DNA of 5,081 bases from an uncultured Anaeromassilibacillus sp. (lineage in GTDB: Bacteria > Bacillota > Clostridia > Oscillospirales > Acutalibacteraceae). The notes under the pieces were generated by a model. That model was not told where the DNA came from, made no database searches, and saw only the letters and a list, made by a program, of their open reading frames with translations. Below are positions 1-5,081 of this stretch, piece by piece. Numbering within the stretch: the stretch's first letter is position 1; each line of letters begins with the position of its first letter. The position numbers and the translations under genes are program-made. The stretch is taken from assembly GCA_945988865.1 (NCBI GenBank), contig CAMFTQ010000063.1, positions 1 through 5,081 of the forward strand, written 5' to 3'.

Positions 1-92
1 GGGGAGCCTACATAGAGGAACCCTTCATTTGATAAGGGAAGCCGACACGCAACCCAAACTTTTGAAAAACAACCAAATTTTGTTGCACAAAA
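1..92. other. Non-coding left edge with small inverted and direct repeats
   Basis: No gene can be supported here. The segment lies downstream of the SNF2 gene stop codon. It is more GC-rich than the other intergenic DNA in positions 1-54. A 5-bp stem (CCCTT at 21-25 with AAGGG at 34-38) encloses an 8-base loop. Two degenerate direct copies of GGGA(A)GCCKACA start near 2 and 36, and each is followed by AACCC. This could be the end of a dispersed repeat or the edge of an element that continues outside the window. In the plus strand, an open frame that ends at TGA 30-32 could equally be the last nine codons of an upstream gene. Neither reading can be decided from this window. Confidence 0.3.
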
Positions 93-2243
93 TCACACTG
101 TATTACTGCGCTTTGCATTGATGCGGTCAATTTCTTCTTTAATAATATCTCCGAATGTGCTGTCATCAAGCTCCATACTCTCGTCTGCCGCTACCGACGT
201 ATCTGCAAAGGCGTCAAATATCGCCTGCTTGCTCTCTAATACAGAAATAATTTTCTCATCAACAGTATCCTCGCACAGCAGACGGTACAAAAGTACGTTT
301 CGTGTCTGCCCCATTCTGTAGGCTCTTGAGATAGCCTGATTTTCAATAGACGGTTTAAACTGCGGTTCGCAAAAAATTACAACGCTTGCCGACTGAATAT
401 TAAGTCCCGTACCGCCTGCCTGTATCTGTGCGGCAAGAACAGCGCCCTGCGGTGCTTTGTCAAATTCATCAATAATCTCCTGTCTTTTTTGCGGTGCAAC
501 AGAACCGTTAATCGGACCATAGCACTTATCGCCGAGCAAGGCTCTGACCTTTTCAATCGTATCAAGAAAGAAAGAGAAAACGATTACCTTTCTGCCGTCT
601 TCTGCCGCTTCTTCAATTATTTCCATCATACGCTCTGCCTTTGAGGACTGCTTTATATCGCTGACATTCCAAGAAACTCGTCTGGCTTCGGCATACTTTT
701 TATTAAGAACTGCGTTTTCGTACACCTCTTCCTCATCCTTTGACAGCTCACACCATTCTCTGTTTTCAATCAAGTCGGGTAATTCTGTCAGAACGTCCTC
801 ACGTCTGCGGCGGTAGTAAACAGGTGCAACCTTTTCTCTGAATTGCGGAGCTGATGACATAAACTCCATTCCGTGAACAGCTGACGCTATATCAGGCTTT
901 AGAATTTTTATCAGAGAAACCATCTCGTCAACCTTATTTTCAAGCGCAGTGCCTGTCATAAAGAGCAACCGCTGTGCGTGTTCGCTTATTTTTATAACAT
1001 TTTGTGTTCTTTGCGCTTCGGGATTTTTTATGTAGTGAGCCTCATCCACAACAAGCATAGAATACTTAAAATCATCGGCAAGCGTAAAGTGCGCTGTAGT
1101 TTCAAAGGTTGTTACAGCAACACCGCCTGAGCTTATCCAGGAGCTTAAAGCTGCCTGCCTGTCCTGACCGTGAATCTTGGTAACATTAAGACGGCTCATT
1201 TTTGAAATCTCTCGGCACCAGTTTGCCAGTACGCTTGCAGGGCAAACTACCACAAAGTGAGTAGCACCTGTGTTGCACAGCGATACCATTGTAGCTATTG
1301 CCTGTATTGTTTTGCCAAGTCCCATCTCGTCACCGAGCAGCACTCGCTCCTGATGTAATGCGTATTTAACTCCCCACTCCTGATAACGGCGAAGGTCACA
1401 CAGCAAGCCGTCAGAGAAAAATTCCTCGTTTTGTACCTCGTTTGCAAGCTCCTGCGGTAATCCGTAAACAGAATCGTCTGATCCGATTCTTCCCGGCGCA
1501 ATATCCTCTATTATTTTGAAAAAGCGGATTGAGTTTTCCGAAAAATCAATCCAAGCAGAGTAAGGCGTTATTGCGTTGATTTTTTTAATTGCATCAAGGC
1601 TTTCCTGCGACTTTTTATAATATTCACCGTTTATTAAATTGTTGAGCGTCTGATATGCTTCGATAGCAAGCTGCTTTTTTGAACCGGAGGTAAAAAGCCA
1701 CTTTAGTCCGCCTGTTGCCGGCTTTAAATCATTTATTGATTTTTCTATAATAGACTTATTGTCACTGAGGAGCTGACGTACTGTATCAAAGTGCTTTTCA
1801 CCAAATTTATATTTAGAAACAGCCTGCACCAGCTTTGTCGCTTCTGTCGATTTATTATCCTCACTTAGCTTTATTTTAACAACGCTTTTCGCATTGGAAA
1901 TAATATTGTCAACAGACTGCCTGATTTGAACAGCACCCTCGTAGCCGATTCCGTTAATTCTCTCTAAGGTAAGTGGTGAAACGTCATAAATATCAGCAAT
2001 AGTATGATACCCGCAATCCTGCAATAGCTTTACTCTGAATCCTTTTTTATCTCGGTTAATCTCTTCTATCGGAATGTCCTTTAGCAGCTTTGTGACTTCA
2101 TTTTCTGCCAGTGCGTCCAACGCCTTTATAATATCACAGCGCAGTGTATCGGTCAATTTCTCGGAATTTGCCAATTCAATAAGCGTTCGGCTGTGTTTTT
2201 CGATTAGTCTTTTTGCATCTGCACTGTCAAACGGTCTAGCCAT
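93..2243 (-). CDS. SNF2-family DEAH-box ATPase/helicase-like protein
   Basis: This 716-residue protein is a complete SNF2-family (superfamily 2) motor, expected to hydrolyse ATP while translocating on double-stranded DNA and remodelling protein-DNA complexes. Visible motifs run in order: Q-motif-like LRRYQ with Q288; Walker A GDEMGLGKT at 304-312 with K311; motif Ia VVVCPASVLANW at 331-342; Walker B DEAH at 400-403; motif III MTGTALEN at 429-436; the YRRRREDVLTELP linker near 477-489; motif IV VIVFSFF near 553; motif V QAGGTGLNIQSA at 608-619; and motif VI QAISRAYRMGQ at 636-646 with R640 and R643 as likely arginine fingers. No key residue is missing. The first 280 residues are not motor; residues 68-117 resemble a helix-hairpin-helix or RNA polymerase alpha-CTD-like fold (LERINGIG). 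No SWIM zinc domain or nuclease is seen. The ATG is supported by GGAGGG at 2252-2257, 8 bases upstream. It has its own promoter and no visible partner genes, so the biological role is unknown; transcription recycling, repair or phage defence are all possible. Confidence 0.93.
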   Translation of the reverse strand: MARPFDSADAKRLIEKHSRTLIELANSEKLTDTLRCDIIKALDALAENEVTKLLKDIPIEEINRDKKGFRVKLLQDCGYHTIADIYDVSPLTLERINGIGYEGAVQIRQSVDNIISNAKSVVKIKLSEDNKSTEATKLVQAVSKYKFGEKHFDTVRQLLSDNKSIIEKSINDLKPATGGLKWLFTSGSKKQLAIEAYQTLNNLINGEYYKKSQESLDAIKKINAITPYSAWIDFSENSIRFFKIIEDIAPGRIGSDDSVYGLPQELANEVQNEEFFSDGLLCDLRRYQEWGVKYALHQERVLLGDEMGLGKTIQAIATMVSLCNTGATHFVVVCPASVLANWCREISKMSRLNVTKIHGQDRQAALSSWISSGGVAVTTFETTAHFTLADDFKYSMLVVDEAHYIKNPEAQRTQNVIKISEHAQRLLFMTGTALENKVDEMVSLIKILKPDIASAVHGMEFMSSAPQFREKVAPVYYRRRREDVLTELPDLIENREWCELSKDEEEVYENAVLNKKYAEARRVSWNVSDIKQSSKAERMMEIIEEAAEDGRKVIVFSFFLDTIEKVRALLGDKCYGPINGSVAPQKRQEIIDEFDKAPQGAVLAAQIQAGGTGLNIQSASVVIFCEPQFKPSIENQAISRAYRMGQTRNVLLYRLLCEDTVDEKIISVLESKQAIFDAFADTSVAADESMELDDSTFGDIIKEEIDRINAKRSNTV

Positions 2244-2291
2244 AGCTGATACCCTCCGTAATTCTCATTTTTTATTATTAGCCTGTAAAGA

Positions 2292-2320
2292 ATTATAACA
2301 AAATGATTTGATTTTTACAA
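2292..2320 (-). promoter_or_regulatory. Sigma-A-type promoter of the SNF2 gene
   Basis: On the minus strand, TTGTAA (2320-2315) is followed by a 17-base spacer and a perfect TATAAT (2297-2292). TGT precedes the -10, giving an extended -10 (TGnTATAAT). The start of transcription would fall near 2285, leaving a leader of about 40 bases before the ATG. It lies after the terminator of the upstream dockerin gene, so the SNF2 gene is probably transcribed on its own. This is a sequence match only. Confidence 0.7.
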
Positions 2321-2365
2321 GAAAATTTTATTATTTGATTTAAGAAAATAAATCAATCTTTAACA

Positions 2366-2393
2366 AAACAAAAAGGGCGGATAAATCCGCCCT
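2366..2393 (-). terminator. Rho-independent terminator of the dockerin gene
   Basis: Read on the minus strand, AGGGCGGA (2393-2386), loop TTTA, and TCCGCCCT (2381-2374) form a perfect GC-rich 8-bp stem with a 4-base loop. It is followed at once by a T-rich tract (TTTTTGTTTTG). It begins 34 bases after the TAA stop of the dockerin gene, in the right orientation to end that transcript. On the plus strand the tract after the stem is AAAAG, with no U-run, so it is not bidirectional. Confidence 0.92.
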
Positions 2394-2427
2394 AAAAGTT
2401 TGCTTAGATTTTGAAATTCAAGCTCAA

Positions 2428-3762
2428 TTATGCAACTGTGATTTCTAATGTGCCGTCACCGTTATCAACGATTGAAAAACTTACTTGACCGCTAACCATA
2501 AGCTTATCTTTTTTATTTGGAGTTGAGGTAAGAGTAGCCGATGTAACACTTCCTAACCAACCCTCTGTCCAGAAGTATGTGTACTCACCGTTTACTTCTT
2601 TTACAACACAAACATATGATGTCTGGTCAAATGTGATTTCGATAGTGCCGTCAACAAAAACTAATTCCTTGTTCAAAGAGTTAACGACTTCTTCTTTATC
2701 TTTAATACCTATGTCTGCGCCATCGATATAACCTGCGAGGTAGTAGTTAACTACAGGCTCGTCAGGTGTAGCCTCATCAGATGTAGCCTCATCAGGTGTA
2801 GCCTCGCCAGGTGTTGCCTCGCCAGGTGTTGCCTCGCCAGGTGTAGCCTCGCCAGGTGTAGCCTCGCCAGGTGTAGCGTCTGTTGTTGGCTCTGAAGGCT
2901 CTGTTGTATCCTCAGCTGTTGTATCTTCTACTGTTGTATCTTCTACCGGCTCTGTTGTTGCAGGCTCTTCACCGTACTTAACCCAGTTACCTGTCCACTT
3001 GCCCTTTTCGTTTATATCGTCAGGAACAAACATCATACCGTCTTTAAGACCGCTTACGTCAACTGTCTGCTTATCCCACTGAGATGTGCTGTCAACGTTC
3101 TTGAACAGACCTGCTGTGATGTCAGCGTCGATTGTAGCTGAGAAGATGTTGTCAGTACCCTCTACAGGGCTTAAAGCGATTACAGTTGTACCCTTGCTCC
3201 ACTGATAAAGAGCAACTACATCCCACTGTGTTTTGCTGTTGTCAAAGTAGATTGTCTTTGTGTTTACAGGCTCTGTAGCCTCTGTTGTAGCCTCTGTTGA
3301 AGGCTCTGTAGCATCTGTTGCAGGCTCTGTTGGCTCTACAGGAGCTGTTGTAGGCTCTTCCGGCTGATCGTCTGATGAAACCTGATCGTCAGATGATACC
3401 TGATCGTCAGATGAAACCTGATCGTCAGATGAAACCTTTACAGGCTGACCGATCGGATAATCTACAGGAATATCTGCAACGAACTTCTGAATGAGAGTTG
3501 CGTCCTTAACGTCAATATCGTTATCAGCGTTAACGTCAGCTACAGCTAACTGAGCATCTGTAAAATCTACAAGGTCAGCTGCATACTTCTGAACTAATGT
3601 AGCGTCTGTTACATCAACTTTGCCGTCAAGGTTAACGTCACCTAAAATAGGTGCTGTTGCGTCTTCAGCAGCAGAAGCTGAGAATGCTGCAACTGCAAAC
3701 ATTGACATAACGATTGCAATTACTACTGCCAAAGATAAAGCTTTTTTGCTTTTCTGGAACAT
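2428..3762 (-). CDS. Secreted dockerin protein with CBM26-like starch-binding module (putative amylosome component)
   Basis: This 444-residue exported protein has no catalytic domain. Residues 1-31 form a signal peptide: basic MFQKSKK, a hydrophobic stretch, and ASA before a likely cut near 31/32. Residues 39-99 are a type I dockerin with two calcium loops, D42-x-N44-x-D46...D50..D53 and D76-x-N78-x-D80...D84..D87, each followed by a near-identical helix (DATLVQKYAADL / DATLIQKFVADI). Next come four VSSDDQ repeats (110-133) and a T/E/P-rich linker. Residues 168-263 match the CBM26 starch-binding pattern (TIYFDNS..W..V.LYQW, then FKN..QWDKQTVDV); Y186, W188 and W229 are candidate sugar-stacking residues. 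A second acidic linker holds EDTT and PGEAT repeats (274-336). Residues 339-444 form an unrecognised beta-rich domain with W398 and W402. The likely role is to bind starch and dock to a cohesin scaffoldin outside the cell. AGGAGG at 3771-3776, 8 bases upstream, fixes the ATG. It has its own promoter and terminator, so it is probably monocistronic. The domain calls come from memory of the families, not a search; the dockerin is the surest and the C-terminal domain is unassigned. Confidence 0.9.
   Translation of the reverse strand: MFQKSKKALSLAVVIAIVMSMFAVAAFSASAAEDATAPILGDVNLDGKVDVTDATLVQKYAADLVDFTDAQLAVADVNADNDIDVKDATLIQKFVADIPVDYPIGQPVKVSSDDQVSSDDQVSSDDQVSSDDQPEEPTTAPVEPTEPATDATEPSTEATTEATEPVNTKTIYFDNSKTQWDVVALYQWSKGTTVIALSPVEGTDNIFSATIDADITAGLFKNVDSTSQWDKQTVDVSGLKDGMMFVPDDINEKGKWTGNWVKYGEEPATTEPVEDTTVEDTTAEDTTEPSEPTTDATPGEATPGEATPGEATPGEATPGEATPDEATSDEATPDEPVVNYYLAGYIDGADIGIKDKEEVVNSLNKELVFVDGTIEITFDQTSYVCVVKEVNGEYTYFWTEGWLGSVTSATLTSTPNKKDKLMVSGQVSFSIVDNGDGTLEITVA
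2767..2871 (-). repeat. Seven 15-bp tandem repeats encoding PGEAT-type linker
   Basis: There are seven head-to-tail 15-bp units within the dockerin gene. In coding order they give five PGEAT, one PDEAT and one SDEAT (residues 298-332), followed by a partial PDEP. The PGEAT units differ only at the third base of the Ala codon, which points to recent slippage or unequal exchange. The unit length is a multiple of three, so gain or loss changes linker length but not frame. The product is a flexible, acidic Pro/Thr linker between the CBM26-like module and the C-terminal domain. Confidence 0.95.
3364..3435 (-). repeat. Four 18-bp tandem repeats encoding VSSDDQ
   Basis: Four contiguous 18-bp units encode VSSDDQ four times (residues 110-133), just after the dockerin. 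Two units are identical and the other two each differ from them by a single base. This is an in-frame, acidic, Ser-rich spacer between the dockerin and the T/E/P linker. There are no spacers between units, so it is not a CRISPR array. Confidence 0.95.
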
Positions 3763-3819
3763 TTCTATTTCCTCCTAAAAATATAATTTATTTGCCGAAT
3801 GAAAACTTCGACAGTGTCA

Positions 3820-3848
3820 ATTATACATCAACAAAATGTAAATTTCAA
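3820..3848 (-). promoter_or_regulatory. Sigma-A-type promoter of the dockerin gene
   Basis: On the minus strand, TTGAAA (3848-3843), a 17-base spacer and a perfect TATAAT (3825-3820) make a near-consensus promoter. Transcription would start near 3813, giving a leader of about 50 bases with AGGAGG at 3776-3771. A small palindrome, GACA-G-TGTC (3810-3818), lies over the predicted start site and could be an operator half-site pair. That role is speculative. Confidence 0.78.
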
Positions 3849-3893
3849 GCAATTTCTTAATATTTTGTTATTTCTTGTTACATAAATTTCAAA

Positions 3894-3913
3894 GTAATTT
3901 TGATGTAATTTTG
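3894..3913. repeat. 9-bp direct repeat in the divergent promoter region
   Basis: GTAATTTTG occurs at 3894-3902 and again at 3905-3913, an 11-bp period that places both copies on about the same face of the helix. It lies roughly 45-65 bp upstream of the dockerin -35 and 50-70 bp upstream of the glyS -35. It could be a regulator site or chance in AT-rich DNA. Apart from this and the two promoters, I see no gene or structured RNA in 3763-4062. Confidence 0.35.
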
Positions 3914-3947
3914 TAAAAAGTATATAACTGTAACTATTTTGTCATAA

Positions 3948-3969
3948 TTTGTCAGTTAGACTTGACATA
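3948..3969. promoter_or_regulatory. Inverted repeat overlapping the glyS -35 (possible operator)
   Basis: TTTGTCA (3948-3954) and TGACATA (3963-3969) are inverted arms separated by 8 bases, matching at 6 of 7 positions. The right arm contains the TTGACA -35 of glyS. A third TGTCA lies at 3940-3944, and a related GACA-G-TGTC palindrome sits at the dockerin start site (3810-3818). A repressor bound here would block glyS transcription. The arms are short and the -35 consensus itself supplies one of them, so chance is a real alternative. Confidence 0.25.
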
Positions 3970-3990
3970 AATAATCTAAAATTGTAAAAT
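3962..3990 (+). promoter_or_regulatory. Sigma-A-type promoter of glyS
   Basis: A perfect -35 TTGACA (3962-3967), a 17-base spacer and -10 TAAAAT (3985-3990) precede glyS. Initiation would fall near 3997, giving a leader of about 65 bases. A TATAAT at 3991-3996 also exists but sits 23 bases from this -35, so it is less likely to be the -10. The short leader has no room for a T-box riboswitch. Confidence 0.8.
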
Positions 3991-4062
3991 TATAATTAGC
4001 ACAATCGTGTACTTCTTGTTATATTCACAAAATCAAAACACTACGGCAACGGAGGATATTTT

Positions 4063-5081
4063 ATGGAAAACAGCAAAAAGACTATGGAAAAAATTGTTGC
4101 GCTGTGCAAAAACAGAGGCTTTGTTTACGCAGGCTCTGAAATTTACGGCGGACTTGCAAACACCTGGGACTACGGCCCGTTAGGTATGGAGCTTAAAAAC
4201 AACATTAAAAAAGCGTGGCTCAAAAAGTTTGTTCAAGAGAATAAATACAACGTAGGACTTGACTCTGCAATTCTTATGAATCCGCAGACATGGGTTGCTT
4301 CGGGTCACTTAGGCGGATTTTCTGACCCGCTTATGGATTGCAAGGAGTGCAAAACACGTCATCGTGCCGACAATCTTATTGAGGATTTTGACGGTACAAA
4401 CGTGGCAGGCTGGACAAATCAGCAGATGACTGACTACATAGCAGAGCATAACATCGTTTGCCCGAACTGCGGTAAGTCAAACTTTACAGACATAAGACAG
4501 TTTAACCTTATGTTCAAGACTTTTCAGGGCGTTACAGAGGACAGCAAGAGCGAAATTTATCTGCGTCCCGAAACTGCGCAGGGTATTTTCGTAAACTTTG
4601 CAAATGTTCAGAGAACATCAAGAAAAAAGGTACCCTTCGGCGTAGCTCAGATCGGTAAGTCATTCAGAAACGAAATTACACCGGGCAACTTTATTTTCAG
4701 AGTAAGAGAGTTTGAGCAGATGGAGCTTGAGTTTTTCTGCAAGCCGGGTACTGATCTTGAGTGGTTCGATTATTGGAGAGCCTTCTGCCGTGATTGGCTG
4801 TATTCGCTCAATATCAAGGAAGAAAATCTGCGTCTGCGTGACCATTCGGCAGATGAGCTTTGCTTCTACTCAAAGGCTACAACAGACTTCGAGTACCTCT
4901 TCCCCTTCGGCTGGGGCGAGCTTTGGGGCGTTGCCGACAGAACCGACTACGACCTCACACAGCACATCAAGACAAGCGGCAAGAGCCTTGATTACTTTGA
5001 TCCCGAAACTAACGAAAGATACGTTCCATACGTTATCGAGCCGTCACTCGGCGTTGAGCGTTTGTTCTTAGCACTTGTGAC
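4063..5081 (+). CDS. glyS: Glycyl-tRNA synthetase, single-chain (alpha2) type, 3' end outside the window
   Basis: GlyRS attaches glycine to tRNA-Gly in the cytoplasm using ATP and is essential for translation. The window holds 339 complete codons of an enzyme usually about 460 residues long, so the C-terminal part of the catalytic domain and the anticodon-binding domain are missing. Features seen are the N-terminal signature with [14 protein letters not shown] (28-41), two Cys pairs (C93/C96 and C133/C136) that could bind zinc in the insertion region, [10 protein letters not shown] (167-176), and class II motif 2 with [20 protein letters not shown] (200-219; R202, E204 and the REFEQ segment contact ATP and substrate). 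[13 protein letters not shown] near the cut is the approach to class II motif 3. This is the eukaryote-like homodimeric form, not the alpha2beta2 GlyQ/GlyS form. The start is firm: GGAGG at 4051-4055 lies 7 bases before the ATG. No frameshift is seen. Confidence 0.97.
   Translation, partial: MENSKKTMEKIVALCKNRGFVYAGSEIYGGLANTWDYGPLGMELKNNIKKAWLKKFVQENKYNVGLDSAILMNPQTWVASGHLGGFSDPLMDCKECKTRHRADNLIEDFDGTNVAGWTNQQMTDYIAEHNIVCPNCGKSNFTDIRQFNLMFKTFQGVTEDSKSEIYLRPETAQGIFVNFANVQRTSRKKVPFGVAQIGKSFRNEITPGNFIFRVREFEQMELEFFCKPGTDLEWFDYWRAFCRDWLYSLNIKEENLRLRDHSADELCFYSKATTDFEYLFPFGWGELWGVADRTDYDLTQHIKTSGKSLDYFDPETNERYVPYVIEPSLGVERLFLALV

Noticed and set aside
77..93. Inverted repeat ATTTTGT-TGC-ACAAAAT as terminator of the SNF2 gene
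   Set aside because: The 7-bp stem is almost all A-T, reaches the stop codon and has only an interrupted T-run after it, so it is too weak to call as an intrinsic terminator.
118..321. Plus-strand open frame of 67 codons
   Set aside because: It is antisense to the conserved C-terminal part of the SNF2 protein, has no ribosome binding site of note, and its product is low-complexity Ser-rich.
93..2243. Phage-defence operon built around the SNF2 protein
   Set aside because: No methylase, nuclease or other defence partner is present in the window. The only neighbours are a starch-binding protein and glyS, so the claim has no support here.
2074..2298. Plus-strand open frame of 74 codons overlapping the SNF2 start
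   Set aside because: It is antisense to the N-terminal coding region and to the SNF2 promoter, with Ser/Phe-rich composition typical of a shadow frame.
2767..3435. Short regular repeats considered as a CRISPR array
   Set aside because: The units are contiguous 15- and 18-bp repeats without spacers and are translated in frame within one protein.
3763..4062. T-box or other riboswitch upstream of glyS
   Set aside because: No stem-loop series, T-box consensus or terminator/antiterminator pair is visible, and a consensus promoter lies too close to the start codon.
4712..5071. Plus-strand open frame of 119 codons inside glyS
   Set aside because: It lies in another frame of glyS, whose own frame encodes the conserved class II synthetase motifs without interruption.

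Overview
The window suggests a low-GC, Gram-positive gut anaerobe of the Ruminococcaceae. The best guess is Ruminococcus bromii or a close relative. The main clue is a secreted protein that joins a type I dockerin to a starch-binding module of the CBM26 type, the architecture expected of R. bromii amylosome (starch adherence) proteins. AT-rich intergenic DNA, strong AGGAGG-type ribosome binding sites and a single-chain eukaryote-like GlyRS agree with this. The species assignment is an inference from memory, not from a search.

Layout from left to right. Positions 1-92 are non-coding or an unresolved repeat-like tail. Positions 93-2243 (minus) encode a 716-residue SNF2-family ATPase with an unusual N-terminal helix-hairpin-helix region. 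It has its own extended -10 promoter at 2292-2320. A strong intrinsic terminator at 2366-2393 (minus) ends the next gene. Positions 2428-3762 (minus) encode a 444-residue secreted protein: signal peptide, N-terminal dockerin, tandem-repeat linker, CBM26-like module, second tandem-repeat linker, and an unrecognised C-terminal beta-rich domain. It has no catalytic domain. A 300-bp AT-rich divergent promoter region (3763-4062) carries a good sigma-A promoter on each strand. From 4063 to the right edge (plus) lies the first 339 codons of glycyl-tRNA synthetase, cut by the window end.

The three genes look like independent transcription units. The minus-strand pair is separated by a terminator and a second promoter, and glyS is divergent. 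No shared pathway is evident. The SNF2 protein and GlyRS are housekeeping-type or solitary genes. The dockerin protein is the accessory gene, probably a non-catalytic starch-binding part of a cell-surface or secreted amylosome that docks through its dockerin onto a cohesin encoded elsewhere. The most interesting material is its C-terminal domain, its N-terminal dockerin, and its near-perfect DNA tandem repeats.
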